Origin: Bordetella parapertussis
Lineage (GTDB): Bacteria; Pseudomonadota; Gammaproteobacteria; Burkholderiales; SG8-39
Length of the DNA: 64,000 nt
Direction of reading: 5' to 3'
NCBI GenBank assembly: GCA_945862265.1
Contig: CAMAXP010000011.1
Span: 37,166 to 101,165, forward strand
Shown here: piece by piece, positions 1 through 10,048 of the stretch
Layout of the letters: each line of letters opens with the position of its first letter
How positions within the stretch are numbered: position 1 is the stretch's first letter
Made by a program: the position numbers and the translations under genes
Notes under the pieces: generated by a model
What the model was told of the DNA's origin: nothing
Seen by the model: the letters and a program-made list of their open reading frames with translations, nothing else
The model's database searches: none

Positions 1-3
1 CAA

Positions 4-21
4 TGTATCGGTAACGATACA
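4..21. promoter_or_regulatory. Inverted repeat, LacI/TetR-type operator candidate
   Basis: The sequence TGTATCG-GTAA-CGATACA is a perfect 7-bp inverted repeat around a 4-base centre. Its size and CG-centred form resemble operators of LacI- or TetR-family regulators. It lies downstream of the leftward operon ending at 78, so it more likely serves a gene beyond the left edge. Inference only. Confidence 0.35.
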
Positions 22-61
22 AATTACCGGGACAGCGGCTCCTGGCGGTCCGGATTTCCTG

Positions 62-83
62 AAAAAATGTCCTGCATTCAGGA
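62..83 (-). terminator. Weak intrinsic terminator of leftward operon
   Basis: Read leftward, TCCTG-AATG-CAGGA forms a 5-bp hairpin followed by CATTTTTT. It overlaps the stop codon of the small gene at 78-302 and would end the 4974-to-78 operon. The stem is short, so strength is uncertain. Confidence 0.4.
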
Positions 84-302
84 CTTCGGCGGCCTGACGC
101 AGTAGAAGTTGTCGACCGATGCGCTCTGGTGCGGCGCATCCACCGCGATCTGCTGCAGCCCGCCCTTCCCGTCGAGGACGCAGACTGCAAAGCCAAGCCT
201 GTCGAGAGCCCGGCGTAATTCGACGCCGGTGCTCCCCATCCGGTACGGATCGACCTCGGAGGTCGTGCGCCGCATGAGCGATATGGGGTCGCCAGTCGTC
301 AC
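78..302 (-). CDS. Small hypothetical protein at operon end
   Basis: A 74-codon frame begins at a GTG five bases after the stop of the upstream dehydrogenase gene. An internal ATG at 275 would give 65 residues. The product contains the stretches TGVELRRALDRLGFAV and DGKGGLQQIAVDA and reads like a genuine small globular protein rather than an antisense shadow. No signal peptide or membrane segment is visible and I do not recognise the family. It is the last gene of the leftward sugar-acid operon and would be co-transcribed. No clear ribosome binding site is seen at either start, so the exact start is uncertain. Confidence 0.45.
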   Translation of the reverse strand: MTTGDPISLMRRTTSEVDPYRMGSTGVELRRALDRLGFAVCVLDGKGGLQQIAVDAPHQSASVDNFYCVRPPKS

Positions 303-307
303 TTGGT

Positions 308-1390
308 CTAGGCGCGAGAAAGTGCCAGGGCTTTCGCCGCCAGCGTCTCGGCCGCCTTGCGCGTGCCGCCCTCGGGCTGGCCGTAGGCGCCCAGGCGCAG
401 GCTGCCGTCCGCGAGGCACGCTTCCACCGCGCGGCGCACGAGGCCGGCCGCCGCGGCCTCGCCGAGATGCTCAAGCATCAGCGCGGCAGTCAGCACCTGC
501 GACACCGGGTTGGCCTTGTCTTGCCCCGCAATCCCCGGCGCCGAGCCATGGATCGGCTCGAAGTAGGCGTACTTTTCGCCGATGTTCCCCGAGGGGCACA
601 GGCCGATCCCGCCGACAGTGGCACCGCCGAGGTCCGACAAGATATCGCCGAGCAGGTTCTCCATCACCAGCACGTCGAAGTGCGAAGGGTTCAGCACGAG
701 TTCCTGCGCAGCCGCATCGGCGTAAAGGTATTCGCGCTTGATGTCCGGATACCCCTCGCCGACCTCGTCGAAGACGCGGCGGAAGAACGCGTACGACGCC
801 AGCACGTTGCTCTTGTCTACGCAGGTCACGCGCTTTATGCCATCGGCCGGGGCGCCGTTGCGCCGGCGCGCGAGTTCGAATGCATACCGCGCGACGCGCT
901 CAGTGCCCTTCCTCGTGATCAACAACGTGTCGGCCATCGCATCGTTGGTGCCTATGCCCTTGCCGCGCGAGAGGTACAGTCCCTCCGTGTTCTCGCGCAC
1001 GATCGCGTAGTCAATCGTGCCGGGCTGCGCGCGCGTCGGCGCATCGACGCCGGGCATGAGGCGCACCGGGCGCAGGTTCACGTAAGTGTCGAGGCCCGTG
1101 CGCAGCACGCCGCCGAGCGTGCCGGCCTCCGTGCCGTCCTTCAGGCGCACTTCCGGCAGGCCCACCGGCCCCTTCATCGTGGCATCCGCGTTCTTGATCG
1201 CCTGCATGGTTTCGGCCGACAGGTTCTCGCCCGTGTTGCGGTAGCACCCTGCACCGCCCTCGCGGTATTCAACCTCGAGCTTGAAACCGCCCAGTGACTG
1301 CTCGACGGCGGCCAGCACAACCATGGAGGCATCCACGAGTTCCGGGCCGATGCCATCGCCCTTGATGACGACGATTTTGTAGGTGCGCAA
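308..1390 (-). CDS. Isocitrate/isopropylmalate dehydrogenase family protein
   Basis: A 360-residue NAD-dependent beta-decarboxylating dehydrogenase of the isopropylmalate/tartrate/D-malate dehydrogenase family. The N-terminus has the GDGIGPE nucleotide-binding signature. Further in are the substrate-loop text VRENTEGLY, the KSNVL segment, the metal-binding GDILSDLGG and the cofactor loop EPIHGSAPGIAG. Length is normal for the family. The start is TTG at 1390 because AAGGAAGA sits five bases upstream; longer frames lack support. It follows a beta-hydroxyacid dehydrogenase by 22 bases in an operon with a DenD-like and an IlvD-like enzyme. That setting suggests oxidative decarboxylation of a hydroxy-diacid such as tartrate or malate rather than leucine synthesis. 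Substrate cannot be fixed from sequence. Confidence 0.88.
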   Translation of the reverse strand: MRTYKIVVIKGDGIGPELVDASMVVLAAVEQSLGGFKLEVEYREGGAGCYRNTGENLSAETMQAIKNADATMKGPVGLPEVRLKDGTEAGTLGGVLRTGLDTYVNLRPVRLMPGVDAPTRAQPGTIDYAIVRENTEGLYLSRGKGIGTNDAMADTLLITRKGTERVARYAFELARRRNGAPADGIKRVTCVDKSNVLASYAFFRRVFDEVGEGYPDIKREYLYADAAAQELVLNPSHFDVLVMENLLGDILSDLGGATVGGIGLCPSGNIGEKYAYFEPIHGSAPGIAGQDKANPVSQVLTAALMLEHLGEAAAAGLVRRAVEACLADGSLRLGAYGQPEGGTRKAAETLAAKALALSRA

Positions 1391-1412
1391 TTTGTCTTCC
1401 TTTCGATGTGTT

Positions 1413-2294
1413 TCAGCGTCCGGCGGCGAGCAGGTCGATGAACGCAGACGGTTCCACCTCCCCTTTGCCCTCCGCCGCGAGCAACCGGTAACGCTCCACG
1501 GCGGCGCGCGCCATGGGCAACGGCACGCCGGCCTCCTCGGCCAGCGTGACGGCATTCATCAGGTCCTTCAACATGACGTTGGAGGTACCAAGCGCAGGCT
1601 CGTACGCGCGCGAAGCCATGCGCGGACCGAACACCTGCAAAGGCTTGGAGTCGGCAAAGCCGCCGCGCAGCGCCTCCGGCAGTTTCGCGGCATCCACGCC
1701 CGCGGCTTCGGCAAGGCGCATCGCCTCGGCGATCACCGGGAAGAGGCTCGCCACGATGACCTGGTTGGCAAGCTTGGTGACCTGTCCTGTGCCCGGGCCG
1801 CCCATGCGCGTGAATCGGCTGGCGAGCTCCGCGATCAGCGGACGCACGAACTCGATGTGCTCCGATTTTCCGCCGGCCATGATCGCCAGCGTGCCCTCCT
1901 CAGCGCCTACAATGCCGCCGGACACCGGCGCGTCGATGTAGCCCATGCCCAGCGCCTCGAGCTTCTCCGCCGCCTCGCGCGCAGCCGAAGGCGCGATGCT
2001 GGAGAAGTCGATCACGATCTTGCCTTCGGCCGCACCCTCTGCAACACCGCCGGCGCCGAAGAGGACCTCCTTCACCGAGTTCTGGTCTGTGACGCACATC
2101 ATCACAATGTCGGCGAAGCGGGCGACTTCGGCAGGCGAGTCCTTCGCGACGGCACCTTTGGTCGTGACCGGAACCAGCTTTTCCTTGCTGCGATTCCAGA
2201 CCGCGACCGTGTAGCCGGCCGCCAGCAGGCGCAACGTCATCGGCTTACCCATGAGGCCGATGCCGATGAAGCCGAGTTTTGGAAGGTCGCTCAT
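1413..2294 (-). CDS. NAD(P)-dependent beta-hydroxyacid dehydrogenase (2-hydroxy-3-oxopropionate reductase-like)
   Basis: A 293-residue member of the 3-hydroxyisobutyrate/tartronate-semialdehyde reductase family. The N-terminal Rossmann motif [12 protein letters not shown] is followed by the substrate-binding [19 protein letters not shown] block. The catalytic-lysine region is [11 protein letters not shown], the usual GxxxxxKxxxN form. The C-terminal all-helical domain is complete. The ATG at 2294 overlaps the stop of the dehydratase gene by four bases (ATGA), a sign of translational coupling. In this operon it probably reduces or oxidises a small 3-hydroxy or 2-hydroxy acid made from the dehydratase or DenD product. 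The exact substrate is inferred only from family and context. Confidence 0.88.
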   Translation of the reverse strand: MSDLPKLGFIGIGLMGKPMTLRLLAAGYTVAVWNRSKEKLVPVTTKGAVAKDSPAEVARFADIVMMCVTDQNSVKEVLFGAGGVAEGAAEGKIVIDFSSIAPSAAREAAEKLEALGMGYIDAPVSGGIVGAEEGTLAIMAGGKSEHIEFVRPLIAELASRFTRMGGPGTGQVTKLANQVIVASLFPVIAEAMRLAEAAGVDAAKLPEALRGGFADSKPLQVFGPRMASRAYEPALGTSNVMLKDLMNAVTLAEEAGVPLPMARAAVERYRLLAAEGKGEVEPSAFIDLLAAGR

Positions 2295-4009
2295 TTCCTG
2301 CCTCCGCTGTGCGTCACGGCGCCAAGGTTGGCCGGCCCGACCAGTGCCGCGTACTTCTCCAGCGCCCCGCTGAGGCGTTCGCGCTGCGGCAGTTTCCACG
2401 CCTTGCGCCGCCGGGTGAGTTCCGCCTCTGAAACGTTGAGCGTGAGCTTGCCACCCTTGCCGTCGATGACAATCGTGTCGCCATCCTTCACCAGCGCCAG
2501 CGGCCCACCGACACCCGCTTCGGGCGACACATACCCGATCATCATCCCCCGGGTGGCCCCGGAGAACCGCCCGTCGGTCAGCAGCGCGACCTTCTCGCCC
2601 ATGCCCTGCCCGTAGATGAGCGCCGTCACGCCAAGCATCTCGCGCATGCCTGGGCCGCCCTTGGGACCTTCATAGCGGATCACCAGCACGTCGCCTTCGG
2701 AATACGCGCGCTTCGCCACGACGGCCGCGCAGTCCTCCTCGCAGTCGAACACGCGTGCACGCCCGGTGAACTTGAGGCTCTTCAGCCCGGCCACCTTGAT
2801 CAGCGCCCCGTCAGGCGCGAGGTTGCCCTTGAGGACCACGATGCCGCCGGTGTCGAGGATCGGTTCTTTGCGCACGACTTCACCGTCCGCGCCGGGGTGG
2901 TCGGAGAGTTCCTGCTCGAGCGTCGTGCCGAAGATGGTGAGGCAGTCGCCGTGCAGCGCGCCGCGTTCCAGCAGCACCTTGAGCACGTTGTAGACACCGC
3001 CCACCGCGTGGAGGTCTTTCGCGAGGAAGCGCCCGCCGGGTTTCATGTCGGCGATCAACGGTGTCTTCTTCGAAATCCGCGCGAGATCATCGAGCGAGAA
3101 CTTGATGCCGGCCTCATGGGCAATCGCCGGGATATGCAATCCGGCATTGGTGGAACCGCCGGTGGCCGCCACTGCAGCACAGGCGTTCTCCAGGCTCTTC
3201 TTCGTGACGAGGTCACGCGGCAGCGGGCCTCCCGTGCGCAGCAGCTCCATCACCACGCGGCCCGCCTCGCGCGCGGTCGCGGCGCGTTCCTTCGCCATCG
3301 CGGGCATCGTGGCCGACCCCGGCAGCGCAAGGCCGAGCGTCTCGGACACCATCGCCATCGTGTTGGCCGTGAACTGGCCCGGGCACGCGCCCAGCGTAGG
3401 CAGGCAGACGCGCTCGAGCCGGTCGAGCTCGGACTGCTGCATGTCGCCGGCCATCACGGCACCCACGGCCTCGAAGGTATCGAGGACGGTGACGTCCTTG
3501 CCTTTCCAGCGGCCGGGCGTGGCCGACCCGCCGTACATGAAGACGGAGGGCAGGTTCAACCGCACCATGGCCATCATCATGCCCGGCAGCGTCTTGTCGC
3601 ATCCGGCAAAGGCCACCAGTGCGTCGTAAGCGTGCCCTCGGCATACGGCCTCCACGCCATCGGCAATGATTTCGCGCGAAGCCAGCGAGAACTTCATCCC
3701 CGCATGGCCCATCGACATCGAATCGGCCACAGCAATCGAGGCAAAATCAAACGGCGTCCCGCCCCACTCCTTGATCGCCACGCAGGCCTCGCGGGCGAGT
3801 TCGCCTAGCTTGGCGTTGCAGGGCGTCACGCGACCGTCGGTACTCGCGACCCCGATGAACGGCTTGGCGATGTCCTCGTCAGTGAGGCCCATGCCGCGGA
3901 GGAAGGCGCGGTGCGGGGCACGGTCCATGCCCTCGACCGTGATGCGGGACGGCAGATCCTTGAAGGGGGCGGCGACGGCTTTGCGGGTACGGGAGCGGCT
4001 GCGGGGCAT
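2291..4009 (-). CDS. ilvD: Dihydroxy-acid dehydratase (IlvD/Edd family)
   Basis: A 572-residue Fe-S dehydratase of the IlvD/Edd family. Cluster-ligand motifs are present: [12 protein letters not shown] and [14 protein letters not shown]. The C-terminal domain has [12 protein letters not shown] and [13 protein letters not shown], typical of IlvD. The frame extends further upstream, but the ATG at 4009 starts the family-like N-terminus and the extension reads into the DenD gene in another frame. IlvD dehydrates 2,3-dihydroxy acids in branched-chain amino acid synthesis. The family also includes sugar-acid dehydratases. Its place between a DenD-like enzyme and hydroxyacid dehydrogenases makes a catabolic sugar-acid role as likely as an anabolic one. 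Confidence 0.88.
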   Translation of the reverse strand: MPRSRSRTRKAVAAPFKDLPSRITVEGMDRAPHRAFLRGMGLTDEDIAKPFIGVASTDGRVTPCNAKLGELAREACVAIKEWGGTPFDFASIAVADSMSMGHAGMKFSLASREIIADGVEAVCRGHAYDALVAFAGCDKTLPGMMMAMVRLNLPSVFMYGGSATPGRWKGKDVTVLDTFEAVGAVMAGDMQQSELDRLERVCLPTLGACPGQFTANTMAMVSETLGLALPGSATMPAMAKERAATAREAGRVVMELLRTGGPLPRDLVTKKSLENACAAVAATGGSTNAGLHIPAIAHEAGIKFSLDDLARISKKTPLIADMKPGGRFLAKDLHAVGGVYNVLKVLLERGALHGDCLTIFGTTLEQELSDHPGADGEVVRKEPILDTGGIVVLKGNLAPDGALIKVAGLKSLKFTGRARVFDCEEDCAAVVAKRAYSEGDVLVIRYEGPKGGPGMREMLGVTALIYGQGMGEKVALLTDGRFSGATRGMMIGYVSPEAGVGGPLALVKDGDTIVIDGKGGKLTLNVSEAELTRRRKAWKLPQRERLSGALEKYAALVGPANLGAVTHSGGRK

Positions 4010-4035
4010 GTCTTGTTCTACCGTAGGGGGGGTTG

Positions 4036-4974
4036 TCAGGAAAGCAGGCCTGTTTGGAGGTAATCGTCCACAACCTCTTCGATGCTGGCGCTGGGCCGGA
4101 ACCCAAGTCCCTCGCCGCGGGCAGAGTACGTGGAGCGCGCGACTGAATCCATCACCGCCTGCGCGGCCGGGTCCGGATCGAATCGCACCCGGCCGAGGGT
4201 ACGCCCAGCGGCGCGCTTTTGCACCGCTTCCAGCATGGCTTGCGCGGAAACAGGAATGCCGGTCAGCAGCAGGGTGCGGTCCGGGCCGATCGCCTGCCCC
4301 GGCAGCCCCATCGCGTGGACCAGCGACTCGACCACCCGCTTCACCGATATGCAGGCCATCTGCGTGTGCGGGCCCACCGGGCAGGTGTAATCGCGCCCGG
4401 CCAGCGGTTCGCGGATGATCGCGCTCGACCAACCCGACAACGCAGTATTGGCGGTCCCCGGTCGCACCAGCACGGTCGGCAGGCGAACGCTGCGGCCGTC
4501 GGCGAATCCCCGGCGGGTGTAGTCGTCGATCATCACCTCGCACATGAGCTTCTGCGCGCCGTACGACAGGCGCGGCGTGGGCCGGGTGTCGTCGGTGACT
4601 TCGAGCTTTTCGCCGCGATACACGGCAATCGACGAGGTGAAAATGAATTTCGGGTTCGTCCCGGCCAGCCTCGCCGCCTCGAGCAGGTCCCGGGTGGCGT
4701 CGAAGTTCACTTTCATGCCCAGCTCGAAGTTCTGCTCGGCACCGCCGGAGACCAGCGAGGCGAGATGGAAGATCGCATCGATGTCCTTTCCCACCAGCGA
4801 GCGGGCCATCGGCGCATAGGCAAGGTTTCCACTGAGCGCCTCGACCTTCGGGTTCCCGCCCACGGGCGCGACCTGGTCGAACGCAACGATCCGCTCCACC
4901 TCCCTGCGCGCGGCGAGGGCTGCGACCAGGGCTGCGCCGATGAAACCGGCCGCACCGGTGACCAGGATATTCAT
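4036..4974 (-). CDS. denD: D-erythronate dehydrogenase-like SDR (DenD family)
   Basis: A 312-residue extended short-chain dehydrogenase. It starts with the NAD-binding [11 protein letters not shown] and carries the catalytic tyrosine-lysine pair in [10 protein letters not shown]. The segments [10 protein letters not shown] and SGIIREPL-like [13 protein letters not shown] are characteristic of the DenD subgroup, which oxidises D-erythronate at C2 in four-carbon acid-sugar catabolism. It is the first gene of the leftward operon, 26 bases from the dehydratase, and diverges from a Bug receptor across a 100-base promoter region. The symbol is given from subfamily resemblance. Other extended-SDR substrates remain possible, because the DenD partner genes (kinase, isomerase) are absent here. 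Confidence 0.75.
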   Translation of the reverse strand: MNILVTGAAGFIGAALVAALAARREVERIVAFDQVAPVGGNPKVEALSGNLAYAPMARSLVGKDIDAIFHLASLVSGGAEQNFELGMKVNFDATRDLLEAARLAGTNPKFIFTSSIAVYRGEKLEVTDDTRPTPRLSYGAQKLMCEVMIDDYTRRGFADGRSVRLPTVLVRPGTANTALSGWSSAIIREPLAGRDYTCPVGPHTQMACISVKRVVESLVHAMGLPGQAIGPDRTLLLTGIPVSAQAMLEAVQKRAAGRTLGRVRFDPDPAAQAVMDSVARSTYSARGEGLGFRPSASIEEVVDDYLQTGLLS

Positions 4975-5074
4975 GGGAGGCTATTCATCGGAATTTCATC
5001 CGGGATTCTTGACTTGGAATGGCTGCGATTATCCCAGACTGTGCTAAAAATCCGGGATCAAAAAGGAGGATTCC

Positions 5075-6039
<965 letters not shown>

Positions 6040-6040
<1 letters not shown>

Positions 6041-6726
6041 TGGGCGTGCTGCATGTGCTGAGCGCGGGCGCCGCAAAAGCCGTGCTGACTACAGCGGCGC
6101 GTGACGCCGGCGTAACGCTCGAAGGTGCGTTCGGCGCGGTCGGCGCCATGCAGGACAAGCTGGCCGCCGGGGAACCGTGCGACGTTATCGTCCTGACCCG
6201 GAGCATGATCGACGCGCTGGCCGGCTCTGGGAGCGTCGACGCGGCCACCGTCGGCGACCTCGGGCGCGTCTATACGGCCATCGCGGTCAAGCGCGGTGCC
6301 CCGCTGCCCAATATTGCGCGCGCAACGGGCCTGAGCATGGCCCTGCTGGGGGTGGAAGAAATCTATGTGCCCGACCTCGCCAAGTCCACGGCCGGCCGGC
6401 ACATCGCCGAAATGCTTGCGACGCTCGGGATCGCCAGCGAGGTCGCCCCGCGCCTCAGGGAATTCCCGAACGGCGCGACGGCGATGAAAGCAATGGCCGA
6501 ATCGGCGGGACAGTACGCGATCGGCTGCACACAGGCTTCAGAGATCCTCTACACCGAAGGCGTTGCGCTGGTCGGATCGCTGCCCGGGGAGTTCGAACTG
6601 GCAACGCTCTACTCCGCGGCTGTGTGCACTGGCGCCGCAGACGTACCGGGCGCGCAAGCCTTTGCACGACACCTTACTGCGGACCTCACCCAGCGCATGC
6701 GCGCCAAGGCCGGGTTCGAGCCCTGA
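6040..6726 (+). CDS. ModA-like substrate-binding-fold protein without signal peptide
   Basis: A 228-residue protein with the type-II periplasmic binding fold of molybdate-binding ModA. It begins at the first mature strand (GVLHVLSAGAAKAVL) and has the CDVIVLTRSMIDAL and AIGCTQASEIL segments. It has no signal peptide, so it is predicted to be cytoplasmic. The ATG overlaps the stop of the Bug receptor gene (ATGA), so the two are co-translated. The ligand is unknown; the molybdate-ligand residues cannot be confirmed by eye. It could be a cytosolic sensor or carrier for the same compound that the Bug protein binds outside, which is inference. Confidence 0.8.
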
Positions 6727-6776
6727 GTGGCGTTCAGACAGAATGCGATGCGCAGGCGCAGGGGCGATTCCGGGCA

Positions 6777-6884
6777 ATGTTTCCAGACGCGGGTGCCGAA
6801 ACCGATCCGCTGGCCTGGGAGCGCCTCGAGTCCGCTTATCCCGACACCTTCCGGGGCATGCTCCAGTTCTGGTGCGCTCGCTGA
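6777..6884 (+). pseudogene. Possible C-terminal gene remnant
   Basis: A 35-codon frame whose product includes ETDPLAWERLESAYPDTF and GMLQFW has the feel of a protein C-terminus, loosely like the tails of some class I methyltransferases. The same frame is open upstream to about 6727 but has no good start or ribosome binding site. It could be the tail of a deleted gene or a chance frame. Confidence 0.25.
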
Positions 6885-6894
6885 GCAGCCTCGG

Positions 6895-7287
6895 TCAGCC
6901 TTTGCGGCGGATCGCGATAGCGTCGAGCTTCATGCGCTCGCGCACCGGCAACGCAGAGACGGCCACGCAGGTACGCGCCGGCTTGTGGGGTGCGAAGCGC
7001 TTCTCGTAGACCGCGTTGACGCGGGGGTAGTCCTGCATGTCGGTCAGGTAGAGCACCACCTTGGCCACGTCCTGCAGGGTGCAGCCGGCCGCGGCGAGGA
7101 TGCGCTCCGTATTGGTGATGGACTGCTCGGTCTGTTCAATCACGTCGTCCGACACCACCTGCCCGGTCTTCGGGTCGAGCCCGCCCATGCCCGACGTGAA
7201 TACCCAGTCGCCCACGGAACTGGCGTGCGAGAACGGCCCGGGCGGGTTCGGGGCATCGGGCGCAGTATGGAGCTTGATTTCAGGCAT
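6895..7287 (-). CDS. RidA family protein
   Basis: A 130-residue RidA/YjgF/UK114 family member. Visible are the N-terminal PGPFSHA, the substrate-pocket GGLDPKTG, and the C-terminal arginine-containing ARTCVAVSALP, where the arginine corresponds to the residue that holds the imine carboxylate in RidA. RidA proteins hydrolyse reactive enamine/imine intermediates; catabolic relatives act on specific pathway imines. Length is normal. It is 31 bases downstream of the thioredoxin-like gene and may be co-transcribed with it and the AhpD-like gene. Confidence 0.9.
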   Translation of the reverse strand: MPEIKLHTAPDAPNPPGPFSHASSVGDWVFTSGMGGLDPKTGQVVSDDVIEQTEQSITNTERILAAAGCTLQDVAKVVLYLTDMQDYPRVNAVYEKRFAPHKPARTCVAVSALPVRERMKLDAIAIRRKG

Positions 7288-7318
7288 GGCGGTTCCTTCG
7301 TGATTGGGAGGTATAGGA

Positions 7319-7660
7319 TCAGGGGGCGGCAGTGACGCCGTTAGCCTTCAGCCAGTCGCGCAATTTCCCTGCGGTGGAAAATCCTGAAAAACGATCGGCC
7401 AGCTCGCCGCCGCGGAACAGCATCGTGGTCGGCAGCGAGCGGATTTCGTAGCGCTCCGAGATGTCGGCCAGCGCCTCGGCATCGACCTTGGCCGATTCGA
7501 GCGCCTCGCCCACCTCCTGTACCACCACGCTCAGCATGGGCGCGAGCTGCCGGCAGATGATGCACTTCGGCCCGGTGAAGGTGAGCAGCAAGGGCCTGGG
7601 GGCGGCGATCAACGCGTCCAGCTCCGCCTGCGAGGCCACATGCGACAGCGGCGCGCGCAT
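7319..7660 (-). CDS. Thioredoxin family protein
   Basis: A 113-residue single-domain thioredoxin-fold protein. The redox motif is CIIC (residues 33-36, after TFTGPK) instead of the usual WCGPC. The cis-proline loop is RSLPTTMLFRGGE. No signal peptide is visible, so it is cytoplasmic. Its ATG shares one base with the stop of the upstream AhpD-like gene (TGATG), so they are translated together. It may be the disulfide reductant for that AhpD-like protein. Confidence 0.85.
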   Translation of the reverse strand: MRAPLSHVASQAELDALIAAPRPLLLTFTGPKCIICRQLAPMLSVVVQEVGEALESAKVDAEALADISERYEIRSLPTTMLFRGGELADRFSGFSTAGKLRDWLKANGVTAAP

Positions 7661-8280
7661 CAGCGCTCCGCCGCCCAGGCCTCGCCGCGCTCCTTGAGGT
7701 AGCCGCCGAGGAAATCGTCGGCACCCACGTTCAACGCGCCGTTGATCAGGTTGAACGCATTGCCGGTATTGACGGTCTCCAGCGCCTCGACGATTTCGCC
7801 GTCCGTAACGCCGGCTGCGCGCAGCGGCTTGAAGTCCTCCGGGGTGATGCCATGCGGGTCGCCGTTGGCCTTCAACGCGTATTCGAACAGCGCCTGCTCC
7901 TTCTCCGACAGGCCTATGCCCTGCGGGTCGAACTGCAGCGCAGCCTGCACTTCGGCGTCGGACGCGCCGGCGTTCTTCATCGCCGTGGCGTGGAAGGACA
8001 CGCAGTAGTCGCAGCGGTTGATCTCCGCCAGCGCCGTCATGACAGACTCCTTGAACTTCACCGTGAGCGACCCCTTGCCGAGCAGTGCCATCAGCCGCTG
8101 CAGGTTCGCCATGCCCAGCTCTGGAAATGCGGCATAGGCCTTGAAAAGGTTCGACACGCGGCCCTTCCCGCGGATGCGCTCGAGCTCATCGTACAGCGCC
8201 TTGCGCGCGCCCGTTGCCTTGTCGGCCGATACCAGGTCGATGAAAGGTTCCGGATGGTCCTTGCGGCTCCACTGCCCCAT
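7660..8280 (-). CDS. Carboxymuconolactone decarboxylase/AhpD-like family protein
   Basis: A 206-residue protein of the CMD/AhpD fold. The redox motif is NRCDYCVSFHATAM, with cysteines 90 and 93 and histidine 97, as in AhpD-type peroxidases. The helix before it (KFKESVMTALAEI) is typical. The coupled thioredoxin-like gene supports a thiol-dependent peroxidase role over a decarboxylase. It diverges from a deacetylase-fold gene across 153 bases. Confidence 0.85.
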   Translation of the reverse strand: MGQWSRKDHPEPFIDLVSADKATGARKALYDELERIRGKGRVSNLFKAYAAFPELGMANLQRLMALLGKGSLTVKFKESVMTALAEINRCDYCVSFHATAMKNAGASDAEVQAALQFDPQGIGLSEKEQALFEYALKANGDPHGITPEDFKPLRAAGVTDGEIVEALETVNTGNAFNLINGALNVGADDFLGGYLKERGEAWAAER

Positions 8281-8433
8281 GACTGGCTCCCAAGCTTCCC
8301 GGCGAATACCGTTGGGCCATTATGGTCAACGCGCCGCCGCAACGTCAAAGGAATCGGCTGCGATATGCAAATTCCGAATCCCCGCCCACGATTTATAGTA
8401 CGCAGACTTGCGCCACAGCCAAAAGGAATCCCC

Positions 8434-9315
8434 ATGCTCGCCAGCCACGACCGCTTCACCTACTCGCCCATCACCGAACGCCCCGACTTCAGCTGGCCGG
8501 AGGGGCGGCGCCTCGCGATCCACCTTTCGCTGAACCTGGAGCACTTCGCCTACAACGAGGGCCTCGGCCTGTCGTACTCGCCCGGCATCCCGCATCCGAA
8601 CACCTACAACTGGGCCTGGCGCGAGTATGGCAACCGGGTCGGCGTGTGGCGCCTCATCGAAATGTGCGACGCGCTGCAGCTGCCGATGTCGGTGTTGCTG
8701 AATTCAGAGGTCTACGACCATTGCCCGAAAGTGGTCGATGCGCTGCGCAGGCGCGGTGACGAGATCCTCGGCCACGGCCGCACGAACTCCGAGCACCAGA
8801 ACAATTTCGACGAAGCCGGCGAGAAGAAACTGATCGCCGACGTGACCGAGGCAATCAGCAGGAACGAAGGCAAGTCGCCGCAAGGCTGGCTGAGTCCCGG
8901 CGTGAACCCGAGCAACGTGACGCCGGACCTGCTGCAGGAGGCCGGCTACACCTACCTGATGGACTGGCCCATGGACGACCAGCCGGTGTGGATGAAGACG
9001 CGCAAGGGCCACATCCTCAGCCTGCCGTACCCGCACGAGGTCAACGACATTCCGATGATCGCGCTGCACCACGGCACGGCACCGGCCTTTGCGGACATGG
9101 TGATCGACAATTTCGACGAGATGCTGGAGCAGTCAGCGAAACAGCCGCTCGTCTACGGCATCGCGATCCACGCCTTCCTGATCGGCCAGCCTTTCCGGCT
9201 GCGGCATTTCCGCCGCGCCCTGGAACACATCGCCAAGCACCGCGACAAAGTCTGGATCGCCACCAGCGGCGCCATCGCCCGCCACTTCATCGATCACGCC
9301 CCGATCAAGCCCTGA
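8434..9315 (+). CDS. Polysaccharide deacetylase family protein (PuuE-like)
   Basis: A 293-residue NodB-fold hydrolase of the cofactor-independent allantoinase/peptidoglycan-deacetylase-like group. Motifs are NSEVYDHCPKVVDALRRRGDE, EILGHGRTNS, the GWLSPG stretch and the late AIHAFLIGQPFR. There is no signal peptide, so it is cytoplasmic and more likely acts on a small amide or ureide than on a wall polymer. The ATG at 8434 follows AAAGGAA at proper distance; the frame open further upstream runs through the divergent gene. The neighbouring ring- and ureide-metabolising genes fit a small-molecule role. Confidence 0.87.
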   Translation: MLASHDRFTYSPITERPDFSWPEGRRLAIHLSLNLEHFAYNEGLGLSYSPGIPHPNTYNWAWREYGNRVGVWRLIEMCDALQLPMSVLLNSEVYDHCPKVVDALRRRGDEILGHGRTNSEHQNNFDEAGEKKLIADVTEAISRNEGKSPQGWLSPGVNPSNVTPDLLQEAGYTYLMDWPMDDQPVWMKTRKGHILSLPYPHEVNDIPMIALHHGTAPAFADMVIDNFDEMLEQSAKQPLVYGIAIHAFLIGQPFRLRHFRRALEHIAKHRDKVWIATSGAIARHFIDHAPIKP

Positions 9316-9960
9316 TCAGGCGTTGGGCGGAATCCCGGAGGGGACGGGCGGCGTATCGAAGGCCGAAGCGGCCCCTTCCAGCCACGCCTTGCCGCGCGCA
9401 TACAGTGCCTGCACCACCAGCCCCTTCAGCTGCGGCATGTCCATCTTGATCTTGAAACCGAGATTGGTCTGCAGGTACGCGAGGTGCCGGTAGCCTTCCG
9501 GGAAGCTGTGCAGGAGTTCAGGCAGCAGTTCCAGGTCCGCGTCCGGGTCGAGGGCATCGAGCCGGTCCTTTTCGTAGATGGGCTGGCGGCGGACAATCTT
9601 CCACGCCCCGTTCCTGCGCTCGAAGAAGTCATAGAATCGTCCCGTGCACACGACGTCGACATAAAAGCCGTCGAGCATCCCGCGCTGGCTGATGGTCATC
9701 TTGCATTGCGAGATCGCCCGGTCGCCCGCGACGTCCACCGATATGCCGCCGAGAAAATGCAGTATGTTCACGCCCTTCTCGAATCCCGCCTTGCTCACCG
9801 CAATGAACTGCTCCGCGGGCCCCTGGAACCAGGTGGCCGACATCCAGCCGTCCTCGTGCCATACGGTGCAAAAGCGCTCCCAGTCGCCCGCATCGCGCCA
9901 CACGGCCCAGTTCTGCACGACCTCCGAGATTGCCAGTTTGTCTTCCATGATGCTGTTCAC
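9316..9960 (-). CDS. SnoaL-like/NTF2-fold domain protein
   Basis: A 214-residue protein of the nuclear-transport-factor-2 (SnoaL-like) family, with the AVWRDAGDWERFCTVWHEDG segment that begins the cone fold and CTGRFYDFFERRNGAWKI that closes it. Such proteins are isomerases, dehydratases or small subunits of ring hydroxylases. The GTG at 9960 is preferred because GGGAGG lies five bases upstream; the ATG at 9948 is the alternative and gives 210 residues. It diverges from a Bug receptor and flavin monooxygenase pair, suggesting one catabolic unit. Confidence 0.82.
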   Translation of the reverse strand: MNSIMEDKLAISEVVQNWAVWRDAGDWERFCTVWHEDGWMSATWFQGPAEQFIAVSKAGFEKGVNILHFLGGISVDVAGDRAISQCKMTISQRGMLDGFYVDVVCTGRFYDFFERRNGAWKIVRRQPIYEKDRLDALDPDADLELLPELLHSFPEGYRHLAYLQTNLGFKIKMDMPQLKGLVVQALYARGKAWLEGAASAFDTPPVPSGIPPNA

Positions 9961-10048
9961 GTCATCCTCCCGTTTTTCGTCATTATGCTGGCCAATGGCC
10001 TCGCCTTGAAATAACCTAGCTCGCTTCCCTGTCCCCGGAGTGCCAGAA

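Noticed and set aside
4975..5074. Sigma-70 promoter around TTGACT near 5009
   Set aside because: No -10 hexamer occurs at 16-18 bases from it.
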